Shown in pieces: positions 45,636 to 55,124 of a stretch of DNA of 64,000 nt; the stretch's first letter is position 1, and the number at the start of each line of letters is the position of its first letter. Source of the DNA: Chryseobacterium sp. YIM B08800. Lineage in GTDB: Bacteria > Bacteroidota > Bacteroidia > Flavobacteriales > Weeksellaceae. The notes under the pieces were generated by a model. It was given only the letters and a program-made list of their open reading frames with translations, was not told the DNA's origin and did not search any database. The stretch spans positions 156,269 to 220,268 of the forward strand of contig NZ_JAPDKN010000011.1 in assembly GCF_026163565.1 (NCBI RefSeq), read 5' to 3'. Made by a program: the position numbers and the translations under genes.

Positions 45636-46835
45636 ATGAGCCAAGATAAACTGTCAACTGACAACCACCAACCATCAACTAATTTCGAAACCTTAGCCAT
45701 TCGCACTCAAACCGAAAGAACTCAGTTTGACGAGCATTCTACGCCTTTATATCTCACTTCAAGCTTCGTTTTTGAAGATGCAGAAGATATGAGAGCGAGT
45801 TTTGCCGAAGAAAAATCTAAAAATCTATACAGCCGATTTTCAAATCCTAATGTCACAGAATTTACCGATAAAATTGTAAAAATGGAGGGCGCAGAAGCAG
45901 GATATGCTTTTGCAACCGGAATGGCGGCAATTTATTCCACGTTTGCCACCTTGCTAAATGCGGGTGATCACATTGTAAGCTGTCAGTCAGTTTTCGGATC
46001 TACGCACACGTTGTTCACCAAGTATTTCCCAAAATGGAATATCGAGACAACGTATTTCAAAGCAGAAGATGCTGAAAATGTTGAACAATACATTAAACCA
46101 AATACAAAAATCTTGTACTTGGAAACGCCGACCAATCCGGCGATTGAAGTATTAGATTTAGAATTTTTCGGACAGATTGCAAAGAAACACGATCTTATTT
46201 TCATTGTGGATAACTGTTTTGCAACTCCATACCTACAGCAACCCATAAAATACGGTGCAGATATCGTTGTTCACTCGGCTACAAAATTAATTGACGGTCA
46301 AGGTCGTGTTTTGGGTGGAGTAGCGGTTGGTAGAGAAGATTTGATTCGTGAAATTTATCTTTTCGCAAGAAATACCGGACCAGCAATGTCGCCTTTCAAT
46401 GCGTGGGTCTTATCTAAAAGCCTGGAAACTTTGGCAATTCGTGTGGAAAGACATTGTGAAAATGCTTTAAAAGTTGCAGAATTTTTAGAAAGCCATCCAA
46501 GTGTTGATTTGGTAAAATATCCGTTTTTAAAATCACATCCTAATTATGAGATTGCCAAAAGACAAATGAAATTAGGCGGAAATATTGTCGCTTTTGAGAT
46601 TAAAGGTGGCATCGAAGGTGGTAGAAATTTTTTAGATAAAATAAAAATGTGCTCGCTTTCTGCCAATTTAGGCGATACTCGAACAATTGTCACGCATCCT
46701 GCATCAACAACCCATTCCAAACTTTCTGATGAAGAAAGAAATGAGGTTGGAATTACGGCTGGTTTGGTTCGTTGCTCGGTAGGTTTAGAAAATGTGGAAG
46801 ATATTATTGCAGATTTACAACAGGCATTAGATTAA
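45636..46835 (+). CDS. metZ: O-acylhomoserine sulfhydrylase / trans-sulfuration PLP enzyme
   Basis: A 399-residue fold-type I PLP enzyme. The PLP lysine is in HSATKLIDGQGRVLGG near 212, and YSRFSNPNVTEF near 66 and LETPTNP near 165 are family blocks. It forms homocysteine from an activated homoserine plus sulfide. Residues 1-15 (SQDKLSTDNHQPSTN region) are low-complexity and encoded by a period-7 repeat (45649-45683); conserved sequence begins at NFETLAIRTQ. No other start codon is available, so the repeat appears to be translated. Confidence 0.9.
   Translation: MSQDKLSTDNHQPSTNFETLAIRTQTERTQFDEHSTPLYLTSSFVFEDAEDMRASFAEEKSKNLYSRFSNPNVTEFTDKIVKMEGAEAGYAFATGMAAIYSTFATLLNAGDHIVSCQSVFGSTHTLFTKYFPKWNIETTYFKAEDAENVEQYIKPNTKILYLETPTNPAIEVLDLEFFGQIAKKHDLIFIVDNCFATPYLQQPIKYGADIVVHSATKLIDGQGRVLGGVAVGREDLIREIYLFARNTGPAMSPFNAWVLSKSLETLAIRVERHCENALKVAEFLESHPSVDLVKYPFLKSHPNYEIAKRQMKLGGNIVAFEIKGGIEGGRNFLDKIKMCSLSANLGDTRTIVTHPASTTHSKLSDEERNEVGITAGLVRCSVGLENVEDIIADLQQALD
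45649..45683 (+). repeat. Period-7 array inside the 5' end of metZ
   Basis: AACTGTC, AACTGAC, AACCACC, AACCATC, AACTAAT. Consensus AACYNNC. The repeat is out of phase with codons and encodes the nonconserved N-terminal extension. Confidence 0.78.
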
Positions 46836-46851
46836 ATTAATTTGGGCAGCT

Positions 46852-46895
46852 TTATCCGCCTGAATTTATCCTGAGCTTGTCGAAGGACCTCGTTC
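46852..46895 (+). repeat. Intergenic CCTGAGCTTGTCGAAGG-type repeat sequence
   Basis: The block ATCCTGAGCTTGTCGAAGGA, followed by CCTCGTTCAAGTCGGGCTG, is more GC-rich than its surroundings. I recognise CCTGAGCTTGTCGAAGG as a motif scattered between genes in many bacteria. It lies in the 231-base gap 46836-47066. Confidence 0.5.
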
Positions 46896-46927
46896 AAGTC
46901 GGGCTGCAAAGATTCAGCGTAAAAGTC

Positions 46928-46960
46928 AGCCTTGTCAAGGTTCAAAACCTTGACAAGGCT
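46928..46960. repeat. Palindromic repeat AGCCTTGTCAAGGTT
   Basis: Perfect 15-bp stem with loop CAA. The style (AACC...GGTT core with AAAA centre) resembles the palindrome at 10371. No T-run of its own. Confidence 0.7.
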
Positions 46961-46990
46961 TAAAAATAAAAAGTTTGAAATAAATAAAGA

Positions 46991-47034
46991 GTCCTGAAAG
47001 GACGATTTAAATCAGAATAGGATAAAATCCTATT
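46991..47034 (+). repeat. Second two-hairpin repeat (GTCCTGAAAGGAC / AATAGGAT)
   Basis: Hairpin 1 is GTCCT-GAA-AGGAC (46991-47003), hairpin 2 AATAGGAT-AAA-ATCCTATT (47016-47034), 12 bases apart. This paired-hairpin design parallels the REP-like elements around the transposase at 36014 but with different stems. Confidence 0.62.
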
Positions 47035-47066
47035 AAAATGAAAAGAACAATTTCAAAAAAAGTAAA

Positions 47067-48077
47067 ATGAAAAATTCAGAACAACTATACAAAGCATTAT
47101 CCGAAAGAATTTTAATTCTCGACGGAGCGATGGGAACAATGCTTCAGCGATATAAATTCGAAGAAGAAGATTACCGTGGCGAGCGTTTTAAAGATTGGGA
47201 GCATCCTGTAAAAGGAAACAACGATCTTCTTTCTCTTACGCAACCAAAAGCCATTGAAGAAGTTCACAGAAAATACCTAGAATCTGGAGCCGATATTTTG
47301 GAAACAAATACTTTTTCAGGAACTACAATTGCGATGGCAGATTATCACATGGAAGATTTAGTTTACGAACTGAATTACGAGTCTGCAAAAATTGCCAGAA
47401 AAGTTTGTGATGAATTTACGGCTAAAAATCCCGACAAACCAAGATTTGTTGCAGGCTCAATTGGCCCGACAAACAGAACGGCAAGTTTAAGTCCGGATGT
47501 GAATGACCCGGGTTATCGTGCGATTACTTTTGAAGAATTAAGATTAGCCTATAAACAACAGTCAGAAGCTTTGTTAGACGGCGGTTCGGATATTCTTTTA
47601 GTAGAAACAATTTTCGATACGTTGAATGCAAAAGCTGCATTATTTGCGATCGACGAAATTCAGGAAGAAAGAGGAATTGAAATCCCAATCATGGTTTCAG
47701 GAACGATTACGGATGCTTCAGGAAGAACATTGAGCGGACAAACCGCAGAAGCTTTTTTGATCTCCGTTTCGCATTTAAATTTATTAAGTGTCGGGTTCAA
47801 TTGTGCTTTGGGAGCAAACCAATTAACACCTTATTTGGAAACATTGGCGCATAATTCAGACTTTTTTGTTTCGGCATATCCCAACGCAGGTTTACCAAAT
47901 GCTTTCGGGCAATATGACGAATCTCCCGAATTTATGGCTGAGCAAATCAGAGAATATGTAGAAAAAGGATTGATTAATATTATTGGTGGATGTTGTGGTA
48001 CAACGCCGGAACACATCAAAGCAATCGCTGATTTAGTAGATAAATACGAACCTAGAAAAGTGAAAAATTTTGTATGA
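47067..48077 (+). CDS. metH: Homocysteine S-methyltransferase domain of methionine synthase (MetH N-part)
   Basis: A 336-residue protein equal to the first module of Met[14 protein letters not shown] near 17, [15 protein letters not shown] near 80, [14 protein letters not shown] near 133, GFNCALG near 235 (zinc Cys) and [13 protein letters not shown] near 307 (two zinc Cys) are all present. It transfers the methyl group from the cobalamin module to homocysteine. The rest of MetH is encoded separately at 49241; this split is known in Bacteroidota. A fatty acid desaturase lies between the halves. Confidence 0.93.
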   Translation: MKNSEQLYKALSERILILDGAMGTMLQRYKFEEEDYRGERFKDWEHPVKGNNDLLSLTQPKAIEEVHRKYLESGADILETNTFSGTTIAMADYHMEDLVYELNYESAKIARKVCDEFTAKNPDKPRFVAGSIGPTNRTASLSPDVNDPGYRAITFEELRLAYKQQSEALLDGGSDILLVETIFDTLNAKAALFAIDEIQEERGIEIPIMVSGTITDASGRTLSGQTAEAFLISVSHLNLLSVGFNCALGANQLTPYLETLAHNSDFFVSAYPNAGLPNAFGQYDESPEFMAEQIREYVEKGLINIIGGCCGTTPEHIKAIADLVDKYEPRKVKNFV

Positions 48078-48144
48078 TTTTTGATTGTTGAAAATTTAGA
48101 ACGAGTACACAAATACTTTTTTTAAATACAAAAACAACAATCCC

Positions 48145-49236
48145 ATGGAAAAGCCAATTTACCTCAAAAATCCGGACGACGCCAAACTGTTTAATGAATT
48201 AAGAAAAAGAGTGAACCAGCGAGTAGAAAAACTTCCTCAAAATAGAGATGTTTATATTAAGATCAAAGCGATTATTTTGCCTTTGATCTATTTTGGCTTG
48301 TATCTATTTGCTCTTTTAAATGCAAATCAGCCGTGGATTTATATTTCGAGTTTTGTTTTAATGGGAATTTCATTGGTTTTAATTTATCTGAATTTAATTC
48401 ATGAAGCAGCTCACAATAATATTTTTAAAAGCAAAAAACTGAACGGTTTTGTTTTGCAAATTTTTGATTTTGTAGGAGCCAACTCATATATCTGGAAAAA
48501 AAGACATATTGCAGCTCATCACGCTTACCCAAATGTTGACGGTTGGGATACCGACATCGAGCAGAGCGGACTTTTATTAATCGTTCCCTGGATTAAAGCA
48601 AAGGGAATACAAAAATATCAACATTTCTTTTTCTTTCTGGTCTATCCACTTTATTTATTTAATTGGATGTTTATCAGAGATTTTAGAGATTTTTTTGATA
48701 ATGAAAGGGTGATTTTGAAAACTCAGGGAAGAATTCCGGTTTCAGAAAAAATTAAAATGATCAGTTTCAAACTCTTTTACTTTTTCTACCAGATAGCCGT
48801 GCCTGTTTTATTTTTTAAAGTTTCCATGGGATTAGCTTTGGGAGCTTGGTTTTTACAGGTGATTGCAGCAAGTATTTTTGCACTTTTTGTGTTGTTGCCT
48901 TTACATCCGCTTCCAGATAATGCTTTTCCGAAATTGGATGAAAAAAACGGACTTCCATTCAGTTGGCTTCGTCATCAATTGGAAGTAACAAATGATTTAA
49001 AAGAAAATAATTGGTTTGTTAGAAATATGTTAGGGAATTTCAATTTTCACGTTGCCCATCATCTTTTTCCGAATTACAGTTATATGTATTATAACGAAAT
49101 CACCGAGGAAATTGAGCAGTTTGCCAAAGAAAATAATCTGGGTTATAAACGATTTCCAATTTTTACCGCTTTAGGCAAACATGTCGATTTGCTGAAGCAA
49201 AATGCGAATAACGCTTATTTTATTTTAGAAGAATAA
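48145..49236 (+). CDS. Membrane fatty acid desaturase
   Basis: A 363-residue integral membrane di-iron enzyme. The three histidine boxes are seen: HEAAH near residue 91, HIAAHH near 120 and HVAHH near 297. At least four hydrophobic segments surround them. Together they place it in the delta-type acyl-lipid or acyl-CoA desaturase family; substrate and bond position are unknown. It ends four bases before metH and sits inside the methionine cluster with no clear biochemical reason; it is probably co-transcribed. Confidence 0.9.
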   Translation: MEKPIYLKNPDDAKLFNELRKRVNQRVEKLPQNRDVYIKIKAIILPLIYFGLYLFALLNANQPWIYISSFVLMGISLVLIYLNLIHEAAHNNIFKSKKLNGFVLQIFDFVGANSYIWKKRHIAAHHAYPNVDGWDTDIEQSGLLLIVPWIKAKGIQKYQHFFFFLVYPLYLFNWMFIRDFRDFFDNERVILKTQGRIPVSEKIKMISFKLFYFFYQIAVPVLFFKVSMGLALGAWFLQVIAASIFALFVLLPLHPLPDNAFPKLDEKNGLPFSWLRHQLEVTNDLKENNWFVRNMLGNFNFHVAHHLFPNYSYMYYNEITEEIEQFAKENNLGYKRFPIFTALGKHVDLLKQNANNAYFILEE

Positions 49237-49240
49237 TTAA

Positions 49241-51907
49241 ATGAAATATTTAAGATTATCAGGGCTTGAACCTCTGATTATTACTCCGGAATCAAATTTC
49301 ATCAACGTTGGTGAAAGAACCAATGTTGCCGGATCTAAAAAGTTTTTAAGATTAATAAAGGAAGAAAAATTTTCTGAAGCTTTAGATATTGCCCGTGATC
49401 AGGTCGATGGAGGCGCTCAGATTCTTGATGTTAATTTTGACGATGGTTTGATCGATGGAAAAGCTTCCATGATCAAATTCCTTAACCTGATAGGTTCTGA
49501 ACCGGATATTTCCAAAATCCCAATCATGGTCGATTCTTCCAAATGGGAAATTTTGGAAGCAGGTCTTCAGGTTGTACAAGGAAAATGTGTGGTAAACTCT
49601 ATCAGCTTAAAAGAAGGAAAAGAAGAGTTTGTAAAGCATGCCAAAGCAATCAAAAGATATGGAGCAGCAGTTATTGTAATGGCTTTTGATGAGGTTGGGC
49701 AAGCAGATAATTACGAAAGAAGACTTGAAATTACCAAAAGATCGTATGATATTTTGGTTAATGAAGTTAAGTTTCCTGCAGAAGATATTATTTTCGATTT
49801 AAATATATTTCCGGTGGCAACCGGGATGGAAGAACACCGAAGAAACGCAATCGATTTCATCGAAGCAACACGTTGGGTAAGACAAAATCTTCCTTATGCT
49901 TCGGTAAGTGGAGGAGTTTCAAATGTTTCATTTTCTTTTAGAGGAAATGATACGGTACGTGAAGCGATGCACTCGGTTTTCCTTTATCATGCGATTCAAG
50001 CTGGGATGAATATCGGAATTGTAAACCCAGCAATGCTTGAAGTTTATGATGAAATTAATAAAGAGCTTTTAGAACTCGTTGAAGATGTAATTCTTGATAA
50101 AAGAGAAGATGCAACGGAGCGCCTTTTAGATTATTCAGAACGAAATAAATCGGTAAAAAAAGAAAAGGTTGAAGAGTTAGAATGGCGTACTCATTCTTTA
50201 CAGGAGAGAATTACGCATTCTTTGGTGAAAGGAATCGACCGTTTTATAGAAGAAGATGTAGAAGAAGCAAGGTTGCTGTCTGAGCGACCTCTTCATGTAA
50301 TTGAAGTCAATCTGATGACCGGAATGGGTGTAGTTGGAGATTTGTTTGGAAGCGGAAAAATGTTCCTTCCGCAGGTTGTAAAGTCTGCTCGTGTAATGAA
50401 AAAAGCGGTGGCTTATCTTCAACCATTCATCGAAGCTGAAAAAGATCAGACTCAGAAGGCCAACGGAAAAATTTTAATGGCAACCGTAAAAGGTGATGTT
50501 CACGATATTGGAAAAAATATTGTAAGCGTGGTTTTGGGTTGTAACAATTACGAAATTGTCGACTTGGGAGTAATGGTTCCTGCCGAAAAGATTATTCAGG
50601 CGGCGATTGATCATCAGGTTGATGTTATCGGTTTGAGTGGATTGATCACACCAAGTTTAGATGAAATGGTGTACATCGCATCAGAATTGGAAAGACAAAA
50701 TCTTAATTTTCCTTTATTAATCGGTGGTGCAACGACTTCAAAAGCGCATACTGCAGTTAAGATTGATCTAAAATATAAAAACGCGGTCGTTCATGTAAAC
50801 GATGCTTCCAGAGCAGTAAATGTTGTAAGTTCTCTTTTAGGAGATCGAAATAAAGAATATGTAGACGATCTTAAAAATGATTATTCAGATTTTCGTGAAA
50901 AGTTTCTGAACAGACAGGTTGATAAAGAGTATGTATCGCTTGAACAAGCAAGAACTGATAAATTTAAAATAGATTGGGAAAATGAAGAAATATTTACTCC
51001 AAATCAATTAGGAATTCAGGTTTTTGAAAATCAGGATTTGGAAGAATTGGTTCCATTTATCGATTGGTCACCATTTTTCAGAAGTTGGGATCTGCATGGA
51101 AAATATCCGAATATCCTTGAAGATGAAGTTGTAGGTGAGCAAGCCAAAGAGTTATTTGCAGACGGGCAGAAAATTTTAAAGAAAATTGTTGATGAAAAAT
51201 TATTAACAGCAAAAGCCATCTTTGGAATTTTTAAAGCCAATTCAAACGAAACTGATGATATTCTGATCTTTGATGAAAATGATGATGAACAAGTTAAATT
51301 TTTGACCTTAAGACAGCAGGTTCAAAAGTCAAAAGGAAAAGATTATTTGGCATTAAGTGATTTTATAGCTCCGAAAAGCTCCGGAAAAACCGATTACATG
51401 GGAGCTTTTTGTGTAACAACAGGTTTCGGAACCGATGAATTATCAGACCAATATGAAAAAGATAATGACGACTATAATGCGATTATGGTAAAAGCTATCG
51501 CCGATCGTTTTGCAGAAGCTTATGCTGAATTTTTGCATAAAAAAGTCCGTACAGAATATTGGGGATATGCCAATCAGGAAAATTTAAGCAATGAAGAATT
51601 AATTGCCGAAAAATATAAAGGAATTCGTCCTGCTCCTGGTTATCCCGCGTGCCCTGACCATTTGGAAAAGCATGCAATTTGGGATCTTTTGAAAGTGAAA
51701 GAAAACATCGGAGTTTATCTTACTGAAAGTTTAGCGATGTTTCCTACAGCGGCAGTTTCCGGATATTATTTTGGAAGCCCACATGCAAAGTATTTTGGTT
51801 TAGGAAAAATCACAGAAGAACAGGTGAAAGAGTATTCAGAAAGAAAAGGGATTGCTTTGCAGGAAGCGAGAAAATGGTTGTCTCCAAATTTAGCAGACGG
51901 AATTTAA
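49241..51907 (+). CDS. metH: Cobalamin-dependent methionine synthase, pterin/B12/activation modules (MetH C-part)
   Basis: An 888-residue protein. Residues 1-290 are the methyl-THF-binding module ([35 protein letters not shown]). Residues about 310-560 are the cobalamin cap and binding module, with the B12 motif [10 protein letters not shown] near 418 (the His is the lower ligand) and GLSGLITPS near 465. Residues about 575-888 are the SAM-dependent reactivation module ([12 protein letters not shown] near 800). It works with the separate homocysteine module at 47067. A strong palindrome follows before metF. Confidence 0.96.
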   Translation: MKYLRLSGLEPLIITPESNFINVGERTNVAGSKKFLRLIKEEKFSEALDIARDQVDGGAQILDVNFDDGLIDGKASMIKFLNLIGSEPDISKIPIMVDSSKWEILEAGLQVVQGKCVVNSISLKEGKEEFVKHAKAIKRYGAAVIVMAFDEVGQADNYERRLEITKRSYDILVNEVKFPAEDIIFDLNIFPVATGMEEHRRNAIDFIEATRWVRQNLPYASVSGGVSNVSFSFRGNDTVREAMHSVFLYHAIQAGMNIGIVNPAMLEVYDEINKELLELVEDVILDKREDATERLLDYSERNKSVKKEKVEELEWRTHSLQERITHSLVKGIDRFIEEDVEEARLLSERPLHVIEVNLMTGMGVVGDLFGSGKMFLPQVVKSARVMKKAVAYLQPFIEAEKDQTQKANGKILMATVKGDVHDIGKNIVSVVLGCNNYEIVDLGVMVPAEKIIQAAIDHQVDVIGLSGLITPSLDEMVYIASELERQNLNFPLLIGGATTSKAHTAVKIDLKYKNAVVHVNDASRAVNVVSSLLGDRNKEYVDDLKNDYSDFREKFLNRQVDKEYVSLEQARTDKFKIDWENEEIFTPNQLGIQVFENQDLEELVPFIDWSPFFRSWDLHGKYPNILEDEVVGEQAKELFADGQKILKKIVDEKLLTAKAIFGIFKANSNETDDILIFDENDDEQVKFLTLRQQVQKSKGKDYLALSDFIAPKSSGKTDYMGAFCVTTGFGTDELSDQYEKDNDDYNAIMVKAIADRFAEAYAEFLHKKVRTEYWGYANQENLSNEELIAEKYKGIRPAPGYPACPDHLEKHAIWDLLKVKENIGVYLTESLAMFPTAAVSGYYFGSPHAKYFGLGKITEEQVKEYSERKGIALQEARKWLSPNLADGI

Positions 51908-51908
51908 T

Positions 51909-51949
51909 TTTTGGATTTTGCGTCGGCGAAGCCGACGCAAAATCCAAAA
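51909..51949 (+). terminator. 19-bp perfect GC-rich hairpin between metH and metF
   Basis: TTTTGGATTTTGCGTCGGC, loop GAA, exact complement, followed by TCTTTTAA. The GTCGGCGAAGCCGAC core is strikingly GC-rich for this DNA. It could act as a partial terminator or as a mobile REP-like palindrome. Confidence 0.7.
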
Positions 51950-51982
51950 TCTTTTAAAAAAATTAAAACTTACTATTATTAA

Positions 51983-52942
51983 ATGAAAATCACAGACCAT
52001 ATAAAAAACGCAAACGGAAAAACTTTATTCTCCCTCGAAGTAGTTCCGCCTCAAAAGGGAATTGGAATTGAAGATTTATATAAAAATATCGATCCTTTAA
52101 TGGAATTTAAACCGCCATTTATTGATGTCACGACTTCTCGTGAAGAATATATTTATATTGACAAAGGAAATGGTTTGATGGAGCGCCGAATCACCAGAAT
52201 GCGCCCCGGAACTTTGGGTATTTGTGCTGCAATTCAGCATAAATATAATGTAGATACCGTTCCTCACTTGCTTTGCGGAGGTTTTACAAAAGAAGAAACA
52301 GAATATCTTTTGGTAGATTGTATGTACCTCGGAATCGATAATATTATGGCTCTTCGTGGAGATGCAATGAAGGGGCATCAGTATTTTGAACCGACTTTAG
52401 GAGGGCATGCAAGTGCAATGGATTTAGTGAATCAAATCAATAATTTAGGACGTGGAAAATATCTACATAATGATGAGCAGATTTGTGATGAACATAACAA
52501 ATTCTGTATCGGAGTTGCCGGTTACCCTGAAAAACATATGGAAGCCCCTTCAATGAACTATGATTTGAAATGGTTGAAACAAAAAGTAGATGCAGGAGCA
52601 GATTATATCGTTACCCAAATGTTTTTTGATAATAAAAAATATATAGAATTTGTGAAAAAAGCTCGTGAAATGGGTATCACAGTTCCGATTATTCCTGGAA
52701 TAAAACCAATTGCAACAAAAAAACATTTGAAATTATTACCACAGGTTTTTAAAATAGATTTACCTGAAGATTTGATCAATGCTGTTGAAGGAGCTAAAAA
52801 TAACGAAGCCGTAAAGCAAATCGGGATTGAATGGGCAATTGCACAATGCAAAGAATTATTAAATTTTAGTGTTCCTGTTCTGCATTTTTACTCGATGGGA
52901 AAAAGTGATAATATTAAGAAAGTGGCGGGAGAGTTGTTTTAA
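51983..52942 (+). CDS. metF: 5,10-methylenetetrahydrofolate reductase
   Basis: A 319-residue flavoprotein making 5-methyl-THF, the methyl donor for MetH. Blocks: LFSLEVVPPQKG near 15, FIDVTTSREEY near 45, LCGGFTKEETEY near 95, ALRGDA near 118, YIVTQMFFDN near 208 and VPIIPGIKPI near 232. It is the last gene of the methionine cluster and ends at a strong terminator. Confidence 0.96.
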   Translation: MKITDHIKNANGKTLFSLEVVPPQKGIGIEDLYKNIDPLMEFKPPFIDVTTSREEYIYIDKGNGLMERRITRMRPGTLGICAAIQHKYNVDTVPHLLCGGFTKEETEYLLVDCMYLGIDNIMALRGDAMKGHQYFEPTLGGHASAMDLVNQINNLGRGKYLHNDEQICDEHNKFCIGVAGYPEKHMEAPSMNYDLKWLKQKVDAGADYIVTQMFFDNKKYIEFVKKAREMGITVPIIPGIKPIATKKHLKLLPQVFKIDLPEDLINAVEGAKNNEAVKQIGIEWAIAQCKELLNFSVPVLHFYSMGKSDNIKKVAGELF

Positions 52943-52944
52943 AA

Positions 52945-52975
52945 AATAAGGCTGTTCAAAACGAACAGCCTTATT
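52945..52975. terminator. Strong bidirectional terminator after metF
   Basis: Perfect 13-bp stem AATAAGGCTGTTC / GAACAGCCTTATT with loop AAAAC, A-run before and T-run after; it closes both convergent genes. Confidence 0.92.
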
Positions 52976-52978
52976 TTT

Positions 52979-53665
52979 TTATTGATTTAAGAAAGTAACT
53001 AATTTTTTCAAGTCGTCTTCTTTATCGAATTTTATTTTATTTTCTTTGAAGAAAGTTTCCAAAGAATCTTTTTTCTCTGGGAATTGATTAAGAATATCTT
53101 TTTTATTTTTAGGGTTTTTGATGAAACCTTTATCTGTTTTTATATAAAATGAAGGATCTAATAGTTTAAAAACAGCAGGTTTGTCAGTAGCGTAACTATT
53201 AGCAGCAGGCATTGCATCTATAAACTTTGTTTTTACTTTCTTATAAAGTGAGTTTTTTCCTGATACTAATTCGAAAAAATAACCAGATAAATCGTCTTTT
53301 GTATCAATTCTAATTAATTTTTCTTTCGTATTAGTAAAGTTTATTGTTGAAAAAGCTTCAGTTTTTGGCAATACATATGCTTTGTCTTCTTTTGTAAATT
53401 CTACTTCGTCTGTGTAGCTGTTATATCTTGCTGGAGCTGATTCATTTGATCCCGAAAAAGATGCGATAGAATAGCCCTTTCCATAGTAAGGAGATCCTTG
53501 GATATCGCTGTAAGAAAAACTTTTTCCTACGTTTGGAGAGTTGACTTTATTGTAAATTGCATTATCTTGAGGTAATCCCATACCATTATTTGATAATGAA
53601 TATGTTAGCTGTGCATTAATTGATATCACAGATAGTAGTAGTATGCTTGAAACTATTTTTTTCAT
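52979..53665 (-). CDS. Hypothetical exported protein
   Basis: A 228-residue protein with signal peptide (LLLSVISINAQ). The mature part is rich in Lys, Ser and Asn. The C-terminus is helical and charged (EKKDSLETFFKENKIKFDKEDDLKKLVTFL). It resembles lineage-specific secreted proteins of Flavobacteriia, without a recognised domain. A minus-strand -7 box lies 32 bases upstream. Confidence 0.7.
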   Translation of the reverse strand: MKKIVSSILLLSVISINAQLTYSLSNNGMGLPQDNAIYNKVNSPNVGKSFSYSDIQGSPYYGKGYSIASFSGSNESAPARYNSYTDEVEFTKEDKAYVLPKTEAFSTINFTNTKEKLIRIDTKDDLSGYFFELVSGKNSLYKKVKTKFIDAMPAANSYATDKPAVFKLLDPSFYIKTDKGFIKNPKNKKDILNQFPEKKDSLETFFKENKIKFDKEDDLKKLVTFLNQ

Positions 53666-53696
53666 TTTAAAAAAGGATAATTATTTTTTAATTAAA

Positions 53697-53704
53697 CAAA
53701 ATTA
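53697..53704 (-). promoter_or_regulatory. -7 promoter box for the hypothetical exported protein
   Basis: TAATTTTG on the minus strand, a TAnnTTTG match, 32 bases before the start at 53665. The rest of 53666-53873 shows no gene. Confidence 0.6.
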
Positions 53705-53845
53705 CGAATAAAAATTCATATGCTGTGGAGTTATATCCAAATATTTTGGGTTTTGATTAATGTTATATTAATTAAACGTTAATGTGGTTGAAATATTATT
53801 AATACTTTGAAAATATGTAATAACATACAATAAATGAATTTGTTG

Positions 53846-53880
53846 AAGCAATTTTACTTTAGTAATTGACTATTTACAAT
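53846..53880. repeat. Degenerate period-7 array at the end of the GNAT-like gene
   Basis: On the minus strand: GAATTGT, AAATAGT, CAATTAC, TAAAGTA, AAATTGC. AA in columns 2-3 is invariant; the stop codon TAA spans the first two units. Weaker than the exact arrays but of the same design. Confidence 0.5.
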
Positions 53881-55025
53881 TCCGGATGCCTCTCAAATTC
53901 CTTATCCCTATCAAATAAATACCTGTAAGTTGCCAATTTTCTGGTAACAGTTGTATCCAGATTTTCTGCAATTTTTATCATTTTGGGATTAAAGTCGCCA
54001 ATCCATTGTAGCTCAGTGGTTTTGAAGTCTGTGTGTTTTCTTAGATGTTGTGTGCCTTCCCAAATCATGTATCCTTCAAGACCTTTTTTTTGCCATTCTG
54101 GGATAACACCAAAAACCAGACCTACCATTTTCTCATTCTTTTTGAACTTTTTCACCCATAAAAACTTTAATTTTTCAAGGATTCCGAATTTTCCGTTCAG
54201 GTATTTAAACCATTGATTCAGATCCGGAATATTCATCCACATGGCGACAGGTTTTTCATTTTCATACACAAACCAAGAAATATGTTCATTAATGATCGGT
54301 TTCATTGTTTTAAACATTTTCAGAGTTTTTGATTCGTCTAAACATTTTCCTTGACCATGTGAAGCCCAGGCTTTATTATAAATTAAGGTAAAATCTTTTG
54401 CAAATTTCTCGAGATTATTCTTTTTCATTGGTCTTGCCGAAATCTCAGGATTTTTACTGTGCTTTGCATGCATCACTGTGAAAACTCTTGAAACTTCTGC
54501 GAAAATAGGTCTTGAAAAACATAATTGTTCGAAATAAATATTGAACCCGTAATTTTCAAAAAGTTCTTTGTAATAAGGGAAATTATAATTCATTCCATAC
54601 AAAGGTTCAATAAAACCTTCCGTTAGAAGTCCCCAAAATTTATCGCGTTCTCCGAAATTGATAGGTCCATCCATTGCTTCAATTCCTTTTTCCTGAAGCC
54701 ACTTTTTGCAGTAATCAAAAATAAAATTGGCAGTTTCCTGATCTTTGATACAATCAAAAAAACCAATTCCACCAGTTGGTTGATTCTGTTCGTAAGATTT
54801 GTTAATAAAAACGGCAATTTTTCCAACGGTTTCAGATTTATTTTTAAATAAAAACCTTACACACTCTCCATTTTTATAAAATTTATTTTTTTCAGGGCTA
54901 AAAACCTCGTCAATATCCTTATCTAAAGGTCTGATATAATTTTTGTCATGTTGATAAAGTCGTGCAGGAAAATCGAGAAACTCCTTTTTTTGATGGCTAT
55001 TTTGTACTTCTTCAACAGTAATCAT
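53874..55025 (-). CDS. GNAT-fold-like hypothetical protein
   Basis: A 383-residue cytoplasmic protein found in many Bacteroidota. The middle and C-terminal parts (MKKNNLEKFAKDFTLIYNKAW, ISWFVYENEKPVAMW, GLVFGVIPEWQKKGLEGYMIWEG) look like a GNAT acyl-CoA-binding fold, with PEWQKKGLEG in place of the usual RGxGxG loop. An N-terminal segment may be a second, degenerate GNAT unit. The substrate is unknown. It is divergent from folE across 99 bases. Confidence 0.7.
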   Translation of the reverse strand: MITVEEVQNSHQKKEFLDFPARLYQHDKNYIRPLDKDIDEVFSPEKNKFYKNGECVRFLFKNKSETVGKIAVFINKSYEQNQPTGGIGFFDCIKDQETANFIFDYCKKWLQEKGIEAMDGPINFGERDKFWGLLTEGFIEPLYGMNYNFPYYKELFENYGFNIYFEQLCFSRPIFAEVSRVFTVMHAKHSKNPEISARPMKKNNLEKFAKDFTLIYNKAWASHGQGKCLDESKTLKMFKTMKPIINEHISWFVYENEKPVAMWMNIPDLNQWFKYLNGKFGILEKLKFLWVKKFKKNEKMVGLVFGVIPEWQKKGLEGYMIWEGTQHLRKHTDFKTTELQWIGDFNPKMIKIAENLDTTVTRKLATYRYLFDRDKEFERHPEL

Positions 55026-55099
55026 AACTTTTTAGCAGAATAAAACCGAAAGGTAATATTTTTCAGTATAAATTGAAATAGCCGAAAAGATTTTATCCG

Positions 55100-55107
55100 T
55101 ATTTTTG
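55100..55107 (+). promoter_or_regulatory. -7 promoter box for folE
   Basis: TATTTTTG matches TAnnTTTG and ends 17 bases before the folE ATG. It may drive folE, the leader peptide and cysS together. Confidence 0.62.
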
Positions 55108-55124
55108 TTGAAAAATTATTTAAA

